Of a stretch of DNA of 38,255 bases, positions 7,097-16,923 are shown piece after piece. This DNA is from Pseudoxanthomonas sangjuensis. Lineage in GTDB: Bacteria; Pseudomonadota; Gammaproteobacteria; Xanthomonadales; Xanthomonadaceae. The position numbers were made by a program, and so were the translations under genes. The DNA is taken from positions 1-38,255 of the forward strand of contig NZ_PDWR01000029.1 of the NCBI RefSeq assembly GCF_010211755.1, read 5' to 3'. Below the pieces are notes generated by a model. The model saw only the letters and a list, made by a program, of their open reading frames with translations. It was not told where the DNA came from and did not search any database. How positions within the stretch are numbered: position 1 is the stretch's first letter; every line of letters begins with the position of its first letter.

Positions 7097-8296
7097 ATGC
7101 CCCAAACCCTTGTCGATTTCCTGACCGGCGGCCTGTTCGGCCTGGGCTGGTGGGGCATGCTGGCCGTGCTGCTGGTGTTCACCCAGCTGACGATCTTCTC
7201 GGTGACCCTGTACCTGCACCGCAGCCAGGCGCACCGCGGCGTCGATTTCCATCCGCTGCTGAACCACTTCTTCCGCTTCTGGACCTGGCTGACCACGTCG
7301 ATGATCACCCGCGAGTGGGTGGCCATCCACCGCAAGCACCACGCCAAGGTCGAGACCGACGAGGACCCGCACAGCCCGCAGACCAAGGGCATCGGCAAGG
7401 TGTTCTGGCAGGGCGTCGAGCTGTACCGCGAGGCGCGCTGGCAGCGCGCCGACATCGAGCAGTACGGCAAGGGCGCGCCGGACGACTGGATCGAGCGCCA
7501 CCTGTACACGCCGTTCGCGACGATGGGGCCGGTGCTGATGCTGTTCGTCGACTTCGGCCTGTTCGGCCTGCCCGGCGTGGCGCTGTGGGCGATCCAGATG
7601 GCGTGGATCCCGTTCTGGGCCGCCGGCGTGGTCAACGGCCTCGGCCACTGGTGGGGTTACCGCAACTTCGAGAGCGCCGACACTTCGACCAACCTGACCC
7701 CGTGGGGCGTGTGGATCGGCGGCGAGGAGCTGCACAACAACCACCACGCCTTCCCCAGCTCGGCGCGCTTCTCGATGCGGCGCTGGGAATTCGACATCGG
7801 CTGGGCGGCGATCAAGGGCCTGGAGAAGGTCGGCCTGGCCAAGGTGCTGCGCGTCGCGCCGACCGTGGACGTCCGCCCGAACATCGCCGTGCCCGACGCC
7901 GACACGCTGAAGGCGCTGCTGTCGCACCGTTTCCTGGCGATGACCGAATACCAGCGCAAGGTGTTCATCCCCACGCTGCGCGAGGAAGCCGCGCACGCCG
8001 GGCAGAAGCTGCGCGCGCTGCTGCCGCGCAAGCTGCGCAAGGGGCTGGTCGACGACGGCCGCTGGCTGAAGCCGGAAGCGCGGCAGCAGCTCAGCGACTG
8101 GGTTTCGCGGCGTCCGCGCATCCACGCCCTGGTCGAGCACCGCGCGCGCCTGTCCGCGCTGCTCGAGGCGCGCGGCCACGACGCCGCCGAGCGCCTGCGC
8201 CACCTGCAGGCCTGGTGCCGCGAGGCCGAGGCCAGCGGCATCCGCGCGCTGCAGGAATACTCGATGCGGATGAAGGGCTACGCGCTGGTGCACTGA
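7097..8296 (+). CDS. acyl-CoA/acyl-lipid delta-9 fatty acid desaturase
   Basis: A 399-residue integral membrane di-iron desaturase that introduces a double bond into saturated acyl chains, adjusting membrane fluidity. The three histidine clusters are present: HRSQAH (41-46), HRKHH (78-82) and HNNHH (213-217), with the extra His in NGLGHWWG (184). Hydrophobic segments lie at about 14-38, 55-72, 143-160 and 162-180. The ATG at 7097 is preferred over one 24 bases upstream because GGAG sits 9 bases before it. The C-terminal ~150 residues (from about 250) are a charged helical extension common in xanthomonad and pseudomonad DesA-like proteins. A strong hairpin terminator follows at 8318. Confidence 0.95.
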   Translation: MPQTLVDFLTGGLFGLGWWGMLAVLLVFTQLTIFSVTLYLHRSQAHRGVDFHPLLNHFFRFWTWLTTSMITREWVAIHRKHHAKVETDEDPHSPQTKGIGKVFWQGVELYREARWQRADIEQYGKGAPDDWIERHLYTPFATMGPVLMLFVDFGLFGLPGVALWAIQMAWIPFWAAGVVNGLGHWWGYRNFESADTSTNLTPWGVWIGGEELHNNHHAFPSSARFSMRRWEFDIGWAAIKGLEKVGLAKVLRVAPTVDVRPNIAVPDADTLKALLSHRFLAMTEYQRKVFIPTLREEAAHAGQKLRALLPRKLRKGLVDDGRWLKPEARQQLSDWVSRRPRIHALVEHRARLSALLEARGHDAAERLRHLQAWCREAEASGIRALQEYSMRMKGYALVH

Positions 8297-8317
8297 GCGC
8301 ACGATTCCCGGCAGTTC

Positions 8318-8354
8318 CGCGACGGCCCCCGGACAGGATCCGGGGGCCGTCGCG
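8318..8354 (+). terminator. hairpin terminator after the desaturase gene
   Basis: A perfect 15-base stem (CGCGACGGCCCCCGG and its complement) with a 7-base loop lies 22 bases after the desaturase stop. The following T-run is short, so efficiency is uncertain. Confidence 0.7.
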
Positions 8355-8426
8355 TTCATGGGGTCGGCTTCATCCCCGCATGGGCCACGCACAAGCGGCG
8401 TTCACGGACGCCAACCGCCCCGGCCC

Positions 8427-8432
8427 TACAAT
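8427..8432 (+). promoter_or_regulatory. -10 box (TACAAT) of a probable leaderless promoter
   Basis: TACAAT ends 7 bases before the ATG of the EF-hand gene. With this spacing transcription would begin at or next to the A of ATG. No ribosome-binding site fits in the gap. Confidence 0.55.
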
Positions 8433-8439
8433 CCGCCGC

Positions 8440-8910
8440 ATGCCCGCGGCCGTCCCGTCCATCCGTCCGATCGCCCTGCTGCTCGCGCTCGTCGCAGCGG
8501 CGGCGCATGCGCAACAACAGCTGCCGATGGAACCGCGGCAGCCCGCATCGCTGCATTGGAACGCCTATTCGCAACAACCGCCGTCCGCGCAACCGGCGGC
8601 GTCGCCATCGCAAGCGCAGGCGCCGCCGCGCGGGGAGGTCGAGGCCGCTTCCGACTACATGTCGCGGATGGATGCCGACGGCGACGGCCGCATCGCCCTG
8701 TCCGAGTACGTCGACTGGATGAGCTACGCCTTCGACGCGCGCGACGCGGACCGCGACGGCGTGCTCGCCGCCGGCGAACTGCCGGGCGGTAAGGGCCAGC
8801 CGATCGCGCGCGAGCAGCACCGCCAACGCCTGGCCGAGCGCTTCGCCCGGCAGGATGCGAACCACGACGGCTGGCTCGACGCGCAGGAGCTCGCCGCGCC
8901 GCCGCGCTAA
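8440..8910 (+). CDS. secreted EF-hand calcium-binding protein
   Basis: A 156-residue protein with a signal peptide (cleavage near AAHA-QQQ, residue 24), a Pro/Gln/Ala-rich linker and three EF-hand loops. These are D78 to E89 (DADGDGRIALSE), D102 to E113 (DADRDGVLAAGE) and D139 to E150 (DANHDGWLDAQE). Each has the 12-residue spacing with Asp/Asn ligands and a final Glu, so Ca2+ binding is likely. It probably works in the periplasm or outside the cell. The biological role is unknown. Its TAA stop overlaps the stop codon of the convergent serine hydrolase gene by two bases. Confidence 0.88.
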   Translation: MPAAVPSIRPIALLLALVAAAAHAQQQLPMEPRQPASLHWNAYSQQPPSAQPAASPSQAQAPPRGEVEAASDYMSRMDADGDGRIALSEYVDWMSYAFDARDADRDGVLAAGELPGGKGQPIAREQHRQRLAERFARQDANHDGWLDAQELAAPPR

Positions 8911-10562
8911 CGGGAAGCGGCGGGCTTCGCCACGTCCACCCGTTCGAACGCCAGCGCGCGCAACTGGTTCGGGGACAACCACAGGCGGACGACCCGGCCG
9001 GCCTTGTCGCGCTGGAACTCGATCGGAATGTCGACACCCAGGGCGAGGAACACGTCCCTGGCCAATGGCCGCAGCGGCACGCTGATGTCGGACAGTCCCT
9101 GCACCGCCACCATCAATTGCGATCCGGCGACGCGCACTTCGTAACGGGCCAGCAACTCGTCGCTTTCGTAAACACCCGCGTATTCCGGCAGCGCGGAGGC
9201 GTCGGGCGTCGATGCCGGCAGGCGCGTCCAGGTCGTGGCCTGTCCGTAGCGCCGGCGGACGATTTCGTCCGGGCGCTGCGCGCTGAATTCGTAGGTGCTG
9301 GGGCCCTGGGCATAGCGGCCGTCTTCCAGCCGCGCGTCGTCCGGGAAATCCAGCAGCAGCAACCGGCCGTCGCGTGCGTTGCGGTAAAGCCCGCTGTGGC
9401 CGGAGAGGTCGGTCGGCGCCGCGGTGGCGACCGGCGTGGCGGTCGCCGCGGCCTGCTGCGTGGCCGGCAGGAACAGATCGGCCACCTCGCGTCCGGTCAC
9501 GCCGTCGGCATCGCCGTTGCATAGCAGGGCGATCGAAAGATCCGCCTCGGGATAACGCCCCAGCCACGCGGTGTAGGTTCCGGTATAGCCGCTGTGCTGC
9601 ACCTCGCGCAGGCCGCGGTAGCTGCCGACGAAGACGCCGCGCGCGTAGTCGAGCTCGAAACCGTTGCGCAGGTGCGTGCGCTGTTCCAGTTGCGCGGTGA
9701 GTTCCGGTCCGAAGGCGTCACGCTGCAGTGCCGCGTTCCAGCGCAGCAGGTCGCCGACCGTGCTCAGCAGCCCGCCGTTGCCGACCACGTGCCGTGCCGT
9801 CGGCATCTGCGCGAAGCGTGCCGGCCGTCCGTCGTGGGCCGGTTCCGCCTGCGTGTAGCCGAGCGCGCGATGCGGCACCAGCCGCTGCACGTCGGTTTCC
9901 CACTGCGTGTGCGTCATGCCAGCGGGCTTGAACAGGCGTTCGCTGGTGAAATCGGCGAAGGCACGGCCGCCGACGCGTTCGACAATGATCGCCAGCAGCG
10001 CGTAGCCGGTATTCGTGTACAGGTGCGATTCGCCCGGCGCATGGTTCAGGCCGCGCTGGCGCGCTGCGTAGGCCAGCACGTCGGCGTTGTTCTGCGGCAG
10101 GGCATCGCGCCCGGTCAGCCCGTCGGTGGCGCGGAAGTCGCGCAGGCCGCTGGTGTGACCGAGCAGTTGATCGATGCTGATCGGACGCTCGTAGGCGGGC
10201 AGTTCCGGCAGGTACTTGCGGACGTCGTCGTCCAACGCCAGCTTGCCTTCGTTGGCCAGCAGCAGCACCGCGGCGGCGGTGAACTGCTTGCTGACCGAGC
10301 CGACGTTGAACACGCCGTCGGCCGTGTTGGCGACGTCGCGCTCCAGGTCGGCCTGGCCGTAGGCGCGCTGCGCTTCCACTTCGCCCCGGCGTACGCCGAC
10401 GGCGCAGCCGGGCGTCGAGCGCGAGACGTTCCTGGCGAAAAGCGCGTCCAGCGCGTCCAGCGTGGCGGGTGGAACTTGCGTCTTCGCCCTGTCGGCGGCG
10501 ATGGCTGGCCGCGTCAGGCAGAGGCAGGCCAGCGCGGCCAGGGCGAAGGGTTTGCCGTGCAT
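8907..10562 (-). CDS. serine hydrolase, class C beta-lactamase/PBP fold
   Basis: A 551-residue exported protein. A signal peptide (cleavage near PAIAA-DRA, residue 23) is followed by a beta-lactamase-fold domain with SVSK (89-92, nucleophile S89), the YTN motif (183-185) and an HSG triad in the third position (QHSGYTGTY). These fit the AmpC/EstB/DD-peptidase-like group; true beta-lactamase activity cannot be inferred. About 170 C-terminal residues (from about 385) form an extra beta-rich domain seen in many Pfam Beta-lactamase proteins of this family, where substrate is often a peptide or ester. The start at 10562 has GGAG 7 bases upstream. Function: hydrolysis of an unknown ester or D-amino acid peptide in the periplasm. 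Confidence 0.9.
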   Translation of the reverse strand: MHGKPFALAALACLCLTRPAIAADRAKTQVPPATLDALDALFARNVSRSTPGCAVGVRRGEVEAQRAYGQADLERDVANTADGVFNVGSVSKQFTAAAVLLLANEGKLALDDDVRKYLPELPAYERPISIDQLLGHTSGLRDFRATDGLTGRDALPQNNADVLAYAARQRGLNHAPGESHLYTNTGYALLAIIVERVGGRAFADFTSERLFKPAGMTHTQWETDVQRLVPHRALGYTQAEPAHDGRPARFAQMPTARHVVGNGGLLSTVGDLLRWNAALQRDAFGPELTAQLEQRTHLRNGFELDYARGVFVGSYRGLREVQHSGYTGTYTAWLGRYPEADLSIALLCNGDADGVTGREVADLFLPATQQAAATATPVATAAPTDLSGHSGLYRNARDGRLLLLDFPDDARLEDGRYAQGPSTYEFSAQRPDEIVRRRYGQATTWTRLPASTPDASALPEYAGVYESDELLARYEVRVAGSQLMVAVQGLSDISVPLRPLARDVFLALGVDIPIEFQRDKAGRVVRLWLSPNQLRALAFERVDVAKPAASR

Positions 10563-10660
10563 GCAGGAACTCCGTCGATGGGCATCCGGCCAGCATGCCA
10601 CGGAATGCGAGGGTGTTTCCGGCGTGGCGAAAGCGGATCGGGCGCGGCCGGGCAGGCAAA

Positions 10661-10689
10661 GAAAAACGCCGGCCTTGCGGCCGGCGTTT
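10661..10689 (-). terminator. intrinsic terminator of the MFS transporter gene
   Basis: Stem AAACGCCGGCC with loop GCAA and complement; on the minus strand it is followed by TTTTTCTTT. It lies 26 bases past the MFS stop codon and is the clearest intrinsic terminator of the left half. Confidence 0.85.
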
Positions 10690-10714
10690 GCGTCGTCCCT
10701 TGGGGGCGTCGCGC

Positions 10715-12376
10715 TTACTGGGTGATGTCGACGTCCTTGGTTTCGCGCAGGAACAGCGAGCCGACCACGAAGGTCATCATGGCGATGATGATCGGATACC
10801 ACAGGCCGTAGTAGATGTTGCCGGTGGCCGCGACCAGGGCGAAGGCGATGGTCGGCAGGAAGCCGCCGAACCAGCCGTTGCCGATGTGGTACGGCAGCGA
10901 CAGCGAGGTGTAGCGGATGCGGGTCGGGAACAGCTCGACCAGCCAGGCCGCGATCGGGCCGTAGACCATCGTCACGTAGATCACCAGGATGGTCAGGATC
11001 AGCAGCACCATCGGCTTGTTGATGCGCGCCGGGTCGGCCTTCTCTGGATAGTTGCCGGCGGTCAGCGCGGCCTTCAGTTCCGTGCCGAACGCGGCGGCCT
11101 TGGCCTTGCCGTCTTCCGGGCTCAGGCCCGCGCCTTCATACGACGAGACTTCGGTGCCGCCGATGGTGACCTTCGCGACGGAGCCGGGCCCGGTCGCCTG
11201 CACCGTGTACGGCACGCCGGCCTTGGCCAGCGCCGCGGTGGCGATGTCGCAGGAGTTGCTGAAGACCTTCTTGCCGACCGGGTCGAACTGGAACGAGCAG
11301 GTCGACGGATCGGCATGGACCACGGCCGGCGCGTTCTGGCTGGCTTCCTGGATCGCCGGATTGGCGTAGTGGGTCAGGCCCTTGAACAGCGGGAAGTAGG
11401 TCAGCGCGGCCAGCAGGCAGCCGAGCATGATGATCTTCTTGCGCCCGATCTTGTCCGACAGCCAGCCGAAGAAGATGAAGAACGGCGTGCCCAGCGCCAG
11501 CGCCGCGGCGATCAGCAGCCACGTGGTGGTGGGGTCGACCTTCAGCGACTGGGTCAGGAAGTACATCGCGTAGAACTGGCCGGCGTACCACACCACCGCC
11601 TGGCCGGCGGTGCCGCCGAGCAGCGCCAGGATCACGATCTTGCCGTTCTTGGTGAAGAAGCTTTCGGTGATCGGCGCCTTCGAGCCCTTGCCTTCGGCCT
11701 TCATCTGCTGGAACAGCGGCGACTCGTTCAGCTGCATGCGGATCCACACCGACACGCCGAGCAGGATGATCGACAGCAGGAACGGGATGCGCCACGCCCA
11801 GGCCTCGAACGCCTCGGTGCCGAACCAGGTGCGCACGCCCAGGATCACCAGCAGCGACAGGAACAGGCCGACGGTCGCGGTGGTCTGGATGAAGCTGGTG
11901 TACAGGCCGCGCTTGCCGTGCGGGGCGTGCTCGGCGACGTAGGTCGCCGCGCCGCCGTACTCGCCGCCCAGCGCCAGGCCCTGCAGCAGGCGCAGCGCGA
12001 TCAGGATGGCGGGCGCGGCGAAGCCGATGCTGGCGTAGTTCGGCAGCACGCCGACCAGGAAGGTCGACAGGCCCATGATGACGATGGTGACCAGGAACGT
12101 GTACTTGCGCCCGATCATGTCGCCGAGGCGGCCGAACACGATGGCGCCGAACGGGCGCACGGCGAAGCCGGCGGCGAACGCCAGCAGCGCGAAGATGAAG
12201 GCGCTGGTGGCGTTGAGGCCGCTGAAGAACTGCTTGGCGATGATCGCGGCGAGCGAGCCGTACAGGTAGAAGTCGTACCACTCGAACACGGTGCCCAGGC
12301 TGGACGCGAAGATGACCTTCTTGTGCCCCTGGGTAAGGGTGCCCGTGCTGGACGGGCCTGCGGTGATGGTTGACAT
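10715..12376 (-). CDS. MFS transporter, metabolite:H+ symporter (MHS) family
   Basis: A 553-residue inner-membrane carrier. The N-terminal half shows the MHS pattern (FEWYDFYLYG at 31-40, RPFGAIVFGRLGDMIGRK with motif A at 74-91, LQGLALGGEYGG at 131-142). The second motif A is GWLSDKIGRKK (304-314). An unusual loop of about 115 residues (336-453), between predicted TM9 and TM10 and facing the periplasm, contains two cysteines (C360, C376). MHS carriers move dicarboxylates, shikimate, betaine and similar acids with protons. The gene starts 14 bases after the porin stop with GGGGGAG before it, so porin and carrier are co-transcribed. With acs divergent nearby, a carboxylate substrate is likely. 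Confidence 0.92.
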   Translation of the reverse strand: MSTITAGPSSTGTLTQGHKKVIFASSLGTVFEWYDFYLYGSLAAIIAKQFFSGLNATSAFIFALLAFAAGFAVRPFGAIVFGRLGDMIGRKYTFLVTIVIMGLSTFLVGVLPNYASIGFAAPAILIALRLLQGLALGGEYGGAATYVAEHAPHGKRGLYTSFIQTTATVGLFLSLLVILGVRTWFGTEAFEAWAWRIPFLLSIILLGVSVWIRMQLNESPLFQQMKAEGKGSKAPITESFFTKNGKIVILALLGGTAGQAVVWYAGQFYAMYFLTQSLKVDPTTTWLLIAAALALGTPFFIFFGWLSDKIGRKKIIMLGCLLAALTYFPLFKGLTHYANPAIQEASQNAPAVVHADPSTCSFQFDPVGKKVFSNSCDIATAALAKAGVPYTVQATGPGSVAKVTIGGTEVSSYEGAGLSPEDGKAKAAAFGTELKAALTAGNYPEKADPARINKPMVLLILTILVIYVTMVYGPIAAWLVELFPTRIRYTSLSLPYHIGNGWFGGFLPTIAFALVAATGNIYYGLWYPIIIAMMTFVVGSLFLRETKDVDITQ

Positions 12377-12390
12377 GTCTGTGCTCCCCC

Positions 12391-13758
12391 TCAGAAGCTG
12401 TACTTGACGGTGGTGTGGAAGCGCTTGAGGTCGCCTTCGCGGTCGTCCTCGAGCTCGCGCTTGCCGTAGCCGATCTCCGCGCCGACGTCGAGCTTCGGGA
12501 ATGGCGAATAGATCAGGTTGGCGTGGAACGACGAGGCGCGCTCGGTCGCGGCATCGCTGCTGCCGGGCAGCCAGCCGGGCAGGCCCTTGTCGTTGTCGAA
12601 GGCGGCGACCGAGTACATCAGGTTGGTGCGCAGCTTCGGGCTGAACACGTGGCGCCAGGCGACGAAGCCGCCGGCGGCGTCGACCGCGTTGAGCTCGCCG
12701 TTGCCGTCGAGCACGGTGTCCGGGCCGAGGCCGAAGGCCATGTAGCGGCCGAGGCCGCTGCCGTAGTTGGCCATGTAGCGGATGTCGTCGCTGGCGCCGA
12801 GGTTGAACTTGCCCGACAGGCTGACCGCGCCGCCGCTCTCGGTCTCGTCGCCGAGCTTGAACTGGCGCAGCAGGCCGGCGACGGAGAAATGGCCCCAGTC
12901 GCCCTTGGTCACCCAGCGTGCGGTCAGGTCGGGCATCGCGTTGGCGCCGGTGCCGTTGGTGCGCGCGGCGGTGCCGATCGCGCTGACCGTGGTCTGCGGG
13001 TTTTCCGCCGACACCGAGAAGCCGCCCTTGGTGTAGCGGACCTGCGCCTGGCGCACGAAGGTGGTGCCTTCGGTGACGCCGACGAAGTCGACCGCGTCGG
13101 GCAGCGCGGCCACGTCCTGGAAGTTCGACCAGGTCTGGCCGGCCAGCCAGTTGTTCCAGCTGACGTAGGCCTGGCGCAGGGTCACCGCGTAGGTGTTGGT
13201 CGCGACTTCGTTGCCGGCCAGCGCGTTGCTGCCGCCGCCGAAGAAGTCCATTTCCACGTAGCCCTTGAGCTTGTCGCCGTTCGCGGTGACGTGGTCGGCG
13301 CTGAGCCAGAAACGCGAGAACTGCGCGTGGAAGTCGGTGTACGGATCGCTGTTCGGCTCGGCGCCGTTGGCGGCCACCGGGATCGTGCTGGGCACGTAGA
13401 ACAGGCGGCCGGAACTGCCGTCGGCGATGGCGCCGTCGCTGGTGTCGGTGACCATCGCGTCGAACTTGACGAAGCCGCCGTACGAGAACTTGCTGCCGGG
13501 GTTGCCGGCGGTCAGGATCGGCGTGCTCTGGATCGACTTGGCCGGGTCGGCGGGCGCCGGCGCCGGCTGCGCGGCCGCCGCGGGCGCGGCCTGCTGCGCG
13601 TTCAGCAGTGCCTGTACCTGCGCTTCGAGCTGGGCCACGCGCGCCTCCAGCTCCTTTTCCTTGGCGGTTTGCGCCAGCGCCATCCCGGGCACCAGCAGTG
13701 CGGCGAACAGCGCGACCGACAAAGGCCGGCGCGCCATCGATGCGATGGACTCAGTCAT
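12391..13758 (-). CDS. DcaP-like outer-membrane porin
   Basis: A 455-residue outer-membrane beta-barrel with signal peptide (cleavage near GMALA-QTA, residue 29), an N-terminal coiled coil (about 31-55, KEKELEARVAQLEAQVQALL), an Ala/Pro linker and a barrel ending in aromatic F (VKYSF). The N-terminal coiled coil, the FDAMVTDTSDG segment and the length are those of DcaP-type trimeric porins, which pass dicarboxylates and other organic acids. The start at 13758 has GGAGAGGGG 4 bases upstream; the longer frame before it is not used. It heads an operon with the MFS carrier, suggesting uptake of one organic acid through both membranes. Confidence 0.9.
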   Translation of the reverse strand: MTESIASMARRPLSVALFAALLVPGMALAQTAKEKELEARVAQLEAQVQALLNAQQAAPAAAAQPAPAPADPAKSIQSTPILTAGNPGSKFSYGGFVKFDAMVTDTSDGAIADGSSGRLFYVPSTIPVAANGAEPNSDPYTDFHAQFSRFWLSADHVTANGDKLKGYVEMDFFGGGSNALAGNEVATNTYAVTLRQAYVSWNNWLAGQTWSNFQDVAALPDAVDFVGVTEGTTFVRQAQVRYTKGGFSVSAENPQTTVSAIGTAARTNGTGANAMPDLTARWVTKGDWGHFSVAGLLRQFKLGDETESGGAVSLSGKFNLGASDDIRYMANYGSGLGRYMAFGLGPDTVLDGNGELNAVDAAGGFVAWRHVFSPKLRTNLMYSVAAFDNDKGLPGWLPGSSDAATERASSFHANLIYSPFPKLDVGAEIGYGKRELEDDREGDLKRFHTTVKYSF

Positions 13759-13908
13759 TACCCCTCTCCCGATAATGTGCGGATGCTTGCGGACGAAAGC
13801 AGCCGCGCAGGGCGCGGCTCGGTCGCAGCCTGCGCGTGCCGGATACGCGCGCCTATTCGCCATTGGTCGAAGGTGCGCCGGGCTTGCGACGAAGGTCTAA
13901 TCCGCATG

Positions 13909-13922
13909 TTGCGATGCCGCAA
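13909..13922. promoter_or_regulatory. palindrome in the porin/acs intergenic region, candidate operator
   Basis: TTGCG-ATGC-CGCAA lies in the 262-base gap between the divergent porin and acs genes, 99 bases before acs. Related half sites TTGCGAC (13883) and TTCGCAA (13938) flank it. It could be a control site shared by both genes, possibly for the nearby response regulator. The assignment is positional only. Confidence 0.35.
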
Positions 13923-14020
13923 GACGGAATGCGTCAAACTTCGCAACCTCTGCATGCGATCGGCCGCGTTTCGCGATCCGATCTCCTTCTTCACCAGCTC
14001 AGGCTCCGCGGGAGGGCGCC

Positions 14021-15976
<1,956 letters not shown>

Positions 15977-15989
15977 GGCAGGAACGAGT

Positions 15990-16103
15990 GGAGGGGAGTG
16001 GGAAGTGAACGCAAGCGGCCGCACTCCCCGCTTCCCGTTCCATGCGCTCCATCCCGTCGGGGTGCCATGAACTACCGCTTCCACTCGCTTCCCACTCCCC
16101 TTC
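15990..16103. repeat. imperfect inverted repeat between acs and the response regulator
   Basis: A 19-base arm at 15990-16008 (GAGGGGAGTGGGAAGTGA core) is complemented at 16085-16103 with two mismatches; a third CACTCCCCGCTTCCC copy lies between them at 16020-16034. Runs of GGGGAGTGGGAA type are scattered in xanthomonad intergenic DNA. This fills most of the 143-base gap. It may act as a hairpin in the acs mRNA end. Confidence 0.6.
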
Positions 16104-16119
16104 GCCCTTCCCCCGCGCC

Positions 16120-16788
16120 ATGACCACACTGCTCATCGCCGACGACCACCCGCTGTTCCGCGAAGCCCTGCGCGGCGCGGTGCAGCGGGTGCTGCCGGGC
16201 GCCAGCCTGTACGAGGCCGACAGCGTCGACGCGCTGTACGCGCTGGCCGAGGCGCACCCGGACGCCGACCTGCTGCTGATGGACCTGAACATGCCCGGCG
16301 CGCACGGCTTCAACGCGCTGGTGCACCTGCGCGCGGTGCATCCGCAACTGCCCGTGGTCGTCGTTTCCGCGCGCGAGGAGCCGGCGGTGATGCGCCGCGC
16401 GCTCGACCACGGCGCGCTCGGCTTCATCCCCAAGTCGGCCGATTCGGAGACCATCGGCCAGGCGATCGGCCAGGTGCTCGACGGCGAGCGCTGGGTCCCG
16501 GCCGAGGCGCTGGCCGCGCCCGGCATCGGCGCCGACGAGCGCGAGGTGGCCCAGCGCCTGCGCGAACTGACCCCGCAGCAGTTCCGCGTGCTGCAGATGC
16601 TCGGCGCCGGCCGCCTGAACAAGCAGATCGGCTACGACCTGGGCGTGTCCGAGGCGACGATCAAGGCGCACGTCACCGCGATCCTGCGCAAGCTCGGCGT
16701 CGGCAACCGTACCCAGGCGGTACTGATGGCCGGGCGCCTGTCGGTGGACCCGGACGGGCTGGTGCCGCCGCCGGAAGAGCCGGACTGA
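16120..16788 (+). CDS. LuxR/NarL-family response regulator, CrbR/ErdR-like
   Basis: A 222-residue two-component regulator. The receiver (1-120) has the acid pair D8-D9, phosphoacceptor D55 (LLLMDLNMP) and K105 (GFIPKSAD). The C-terminal helix-turn-helix (about 153-210) reads LTPQQFRVLQMLGAG...EATIKAHVTAILRKLGV. Adjacency to acs matches the CrbR/ErdR (AgmR-like) regulators that, with the sensor CrbS/MxtR, activate acs in Vibrio and Pseudomonas. No sensor kinase is next to it here. The start at 16120 is the first ATG giving a normal receiver N-terminus, though the spacing offers no strong ribosome-binding site. Confidence 0.9.
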   Translation: MTTLLIADDHPLFREALRGAVQRVLPGASLYEADSVDALYALAEAHPDADLLLMDLNMPGAHGFNALVHLRAVHPQLPVVVVSAREEPAVMRRALDHGALGFIPKSADSETIGQAIGQVLDGERWVPAEALAAPGIGADEREVAQRLRELTPQQFRVLQMLGAGRLNKQIGYDLGVSEATIKAHVTAILRKLGVGNRTQAVLMAGRLSVDPDGLVPPPEEPD

Positions 16789-16923
16789 TCCGCCGCGCCG
16801 CCCGTCGCGGCCGGTGCGGGCCCGCGCTGGCGCCGCGGGCGGGCAAGTAACCCCGGCGCCGGGCGGCATCGGCTAGCATGTGGGTGCGGGCGCGAGGGGT
16901 GTCCGCGCAGATCCGGACAAGAA

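Noticed and set aside
5880..7097. Longer 405-residue ABC protein
   Set aside because: The first ~130 codons are low-quality intergenic sequence; the ATPase domain starts at the GTG at 6713.
8907..10562. True beta-lactamase resistance gene
   Set aside because: The third motif is HSG and the extra C-terminal domain fits general serine hydrolases; resistance cannot be claimed from sequence.
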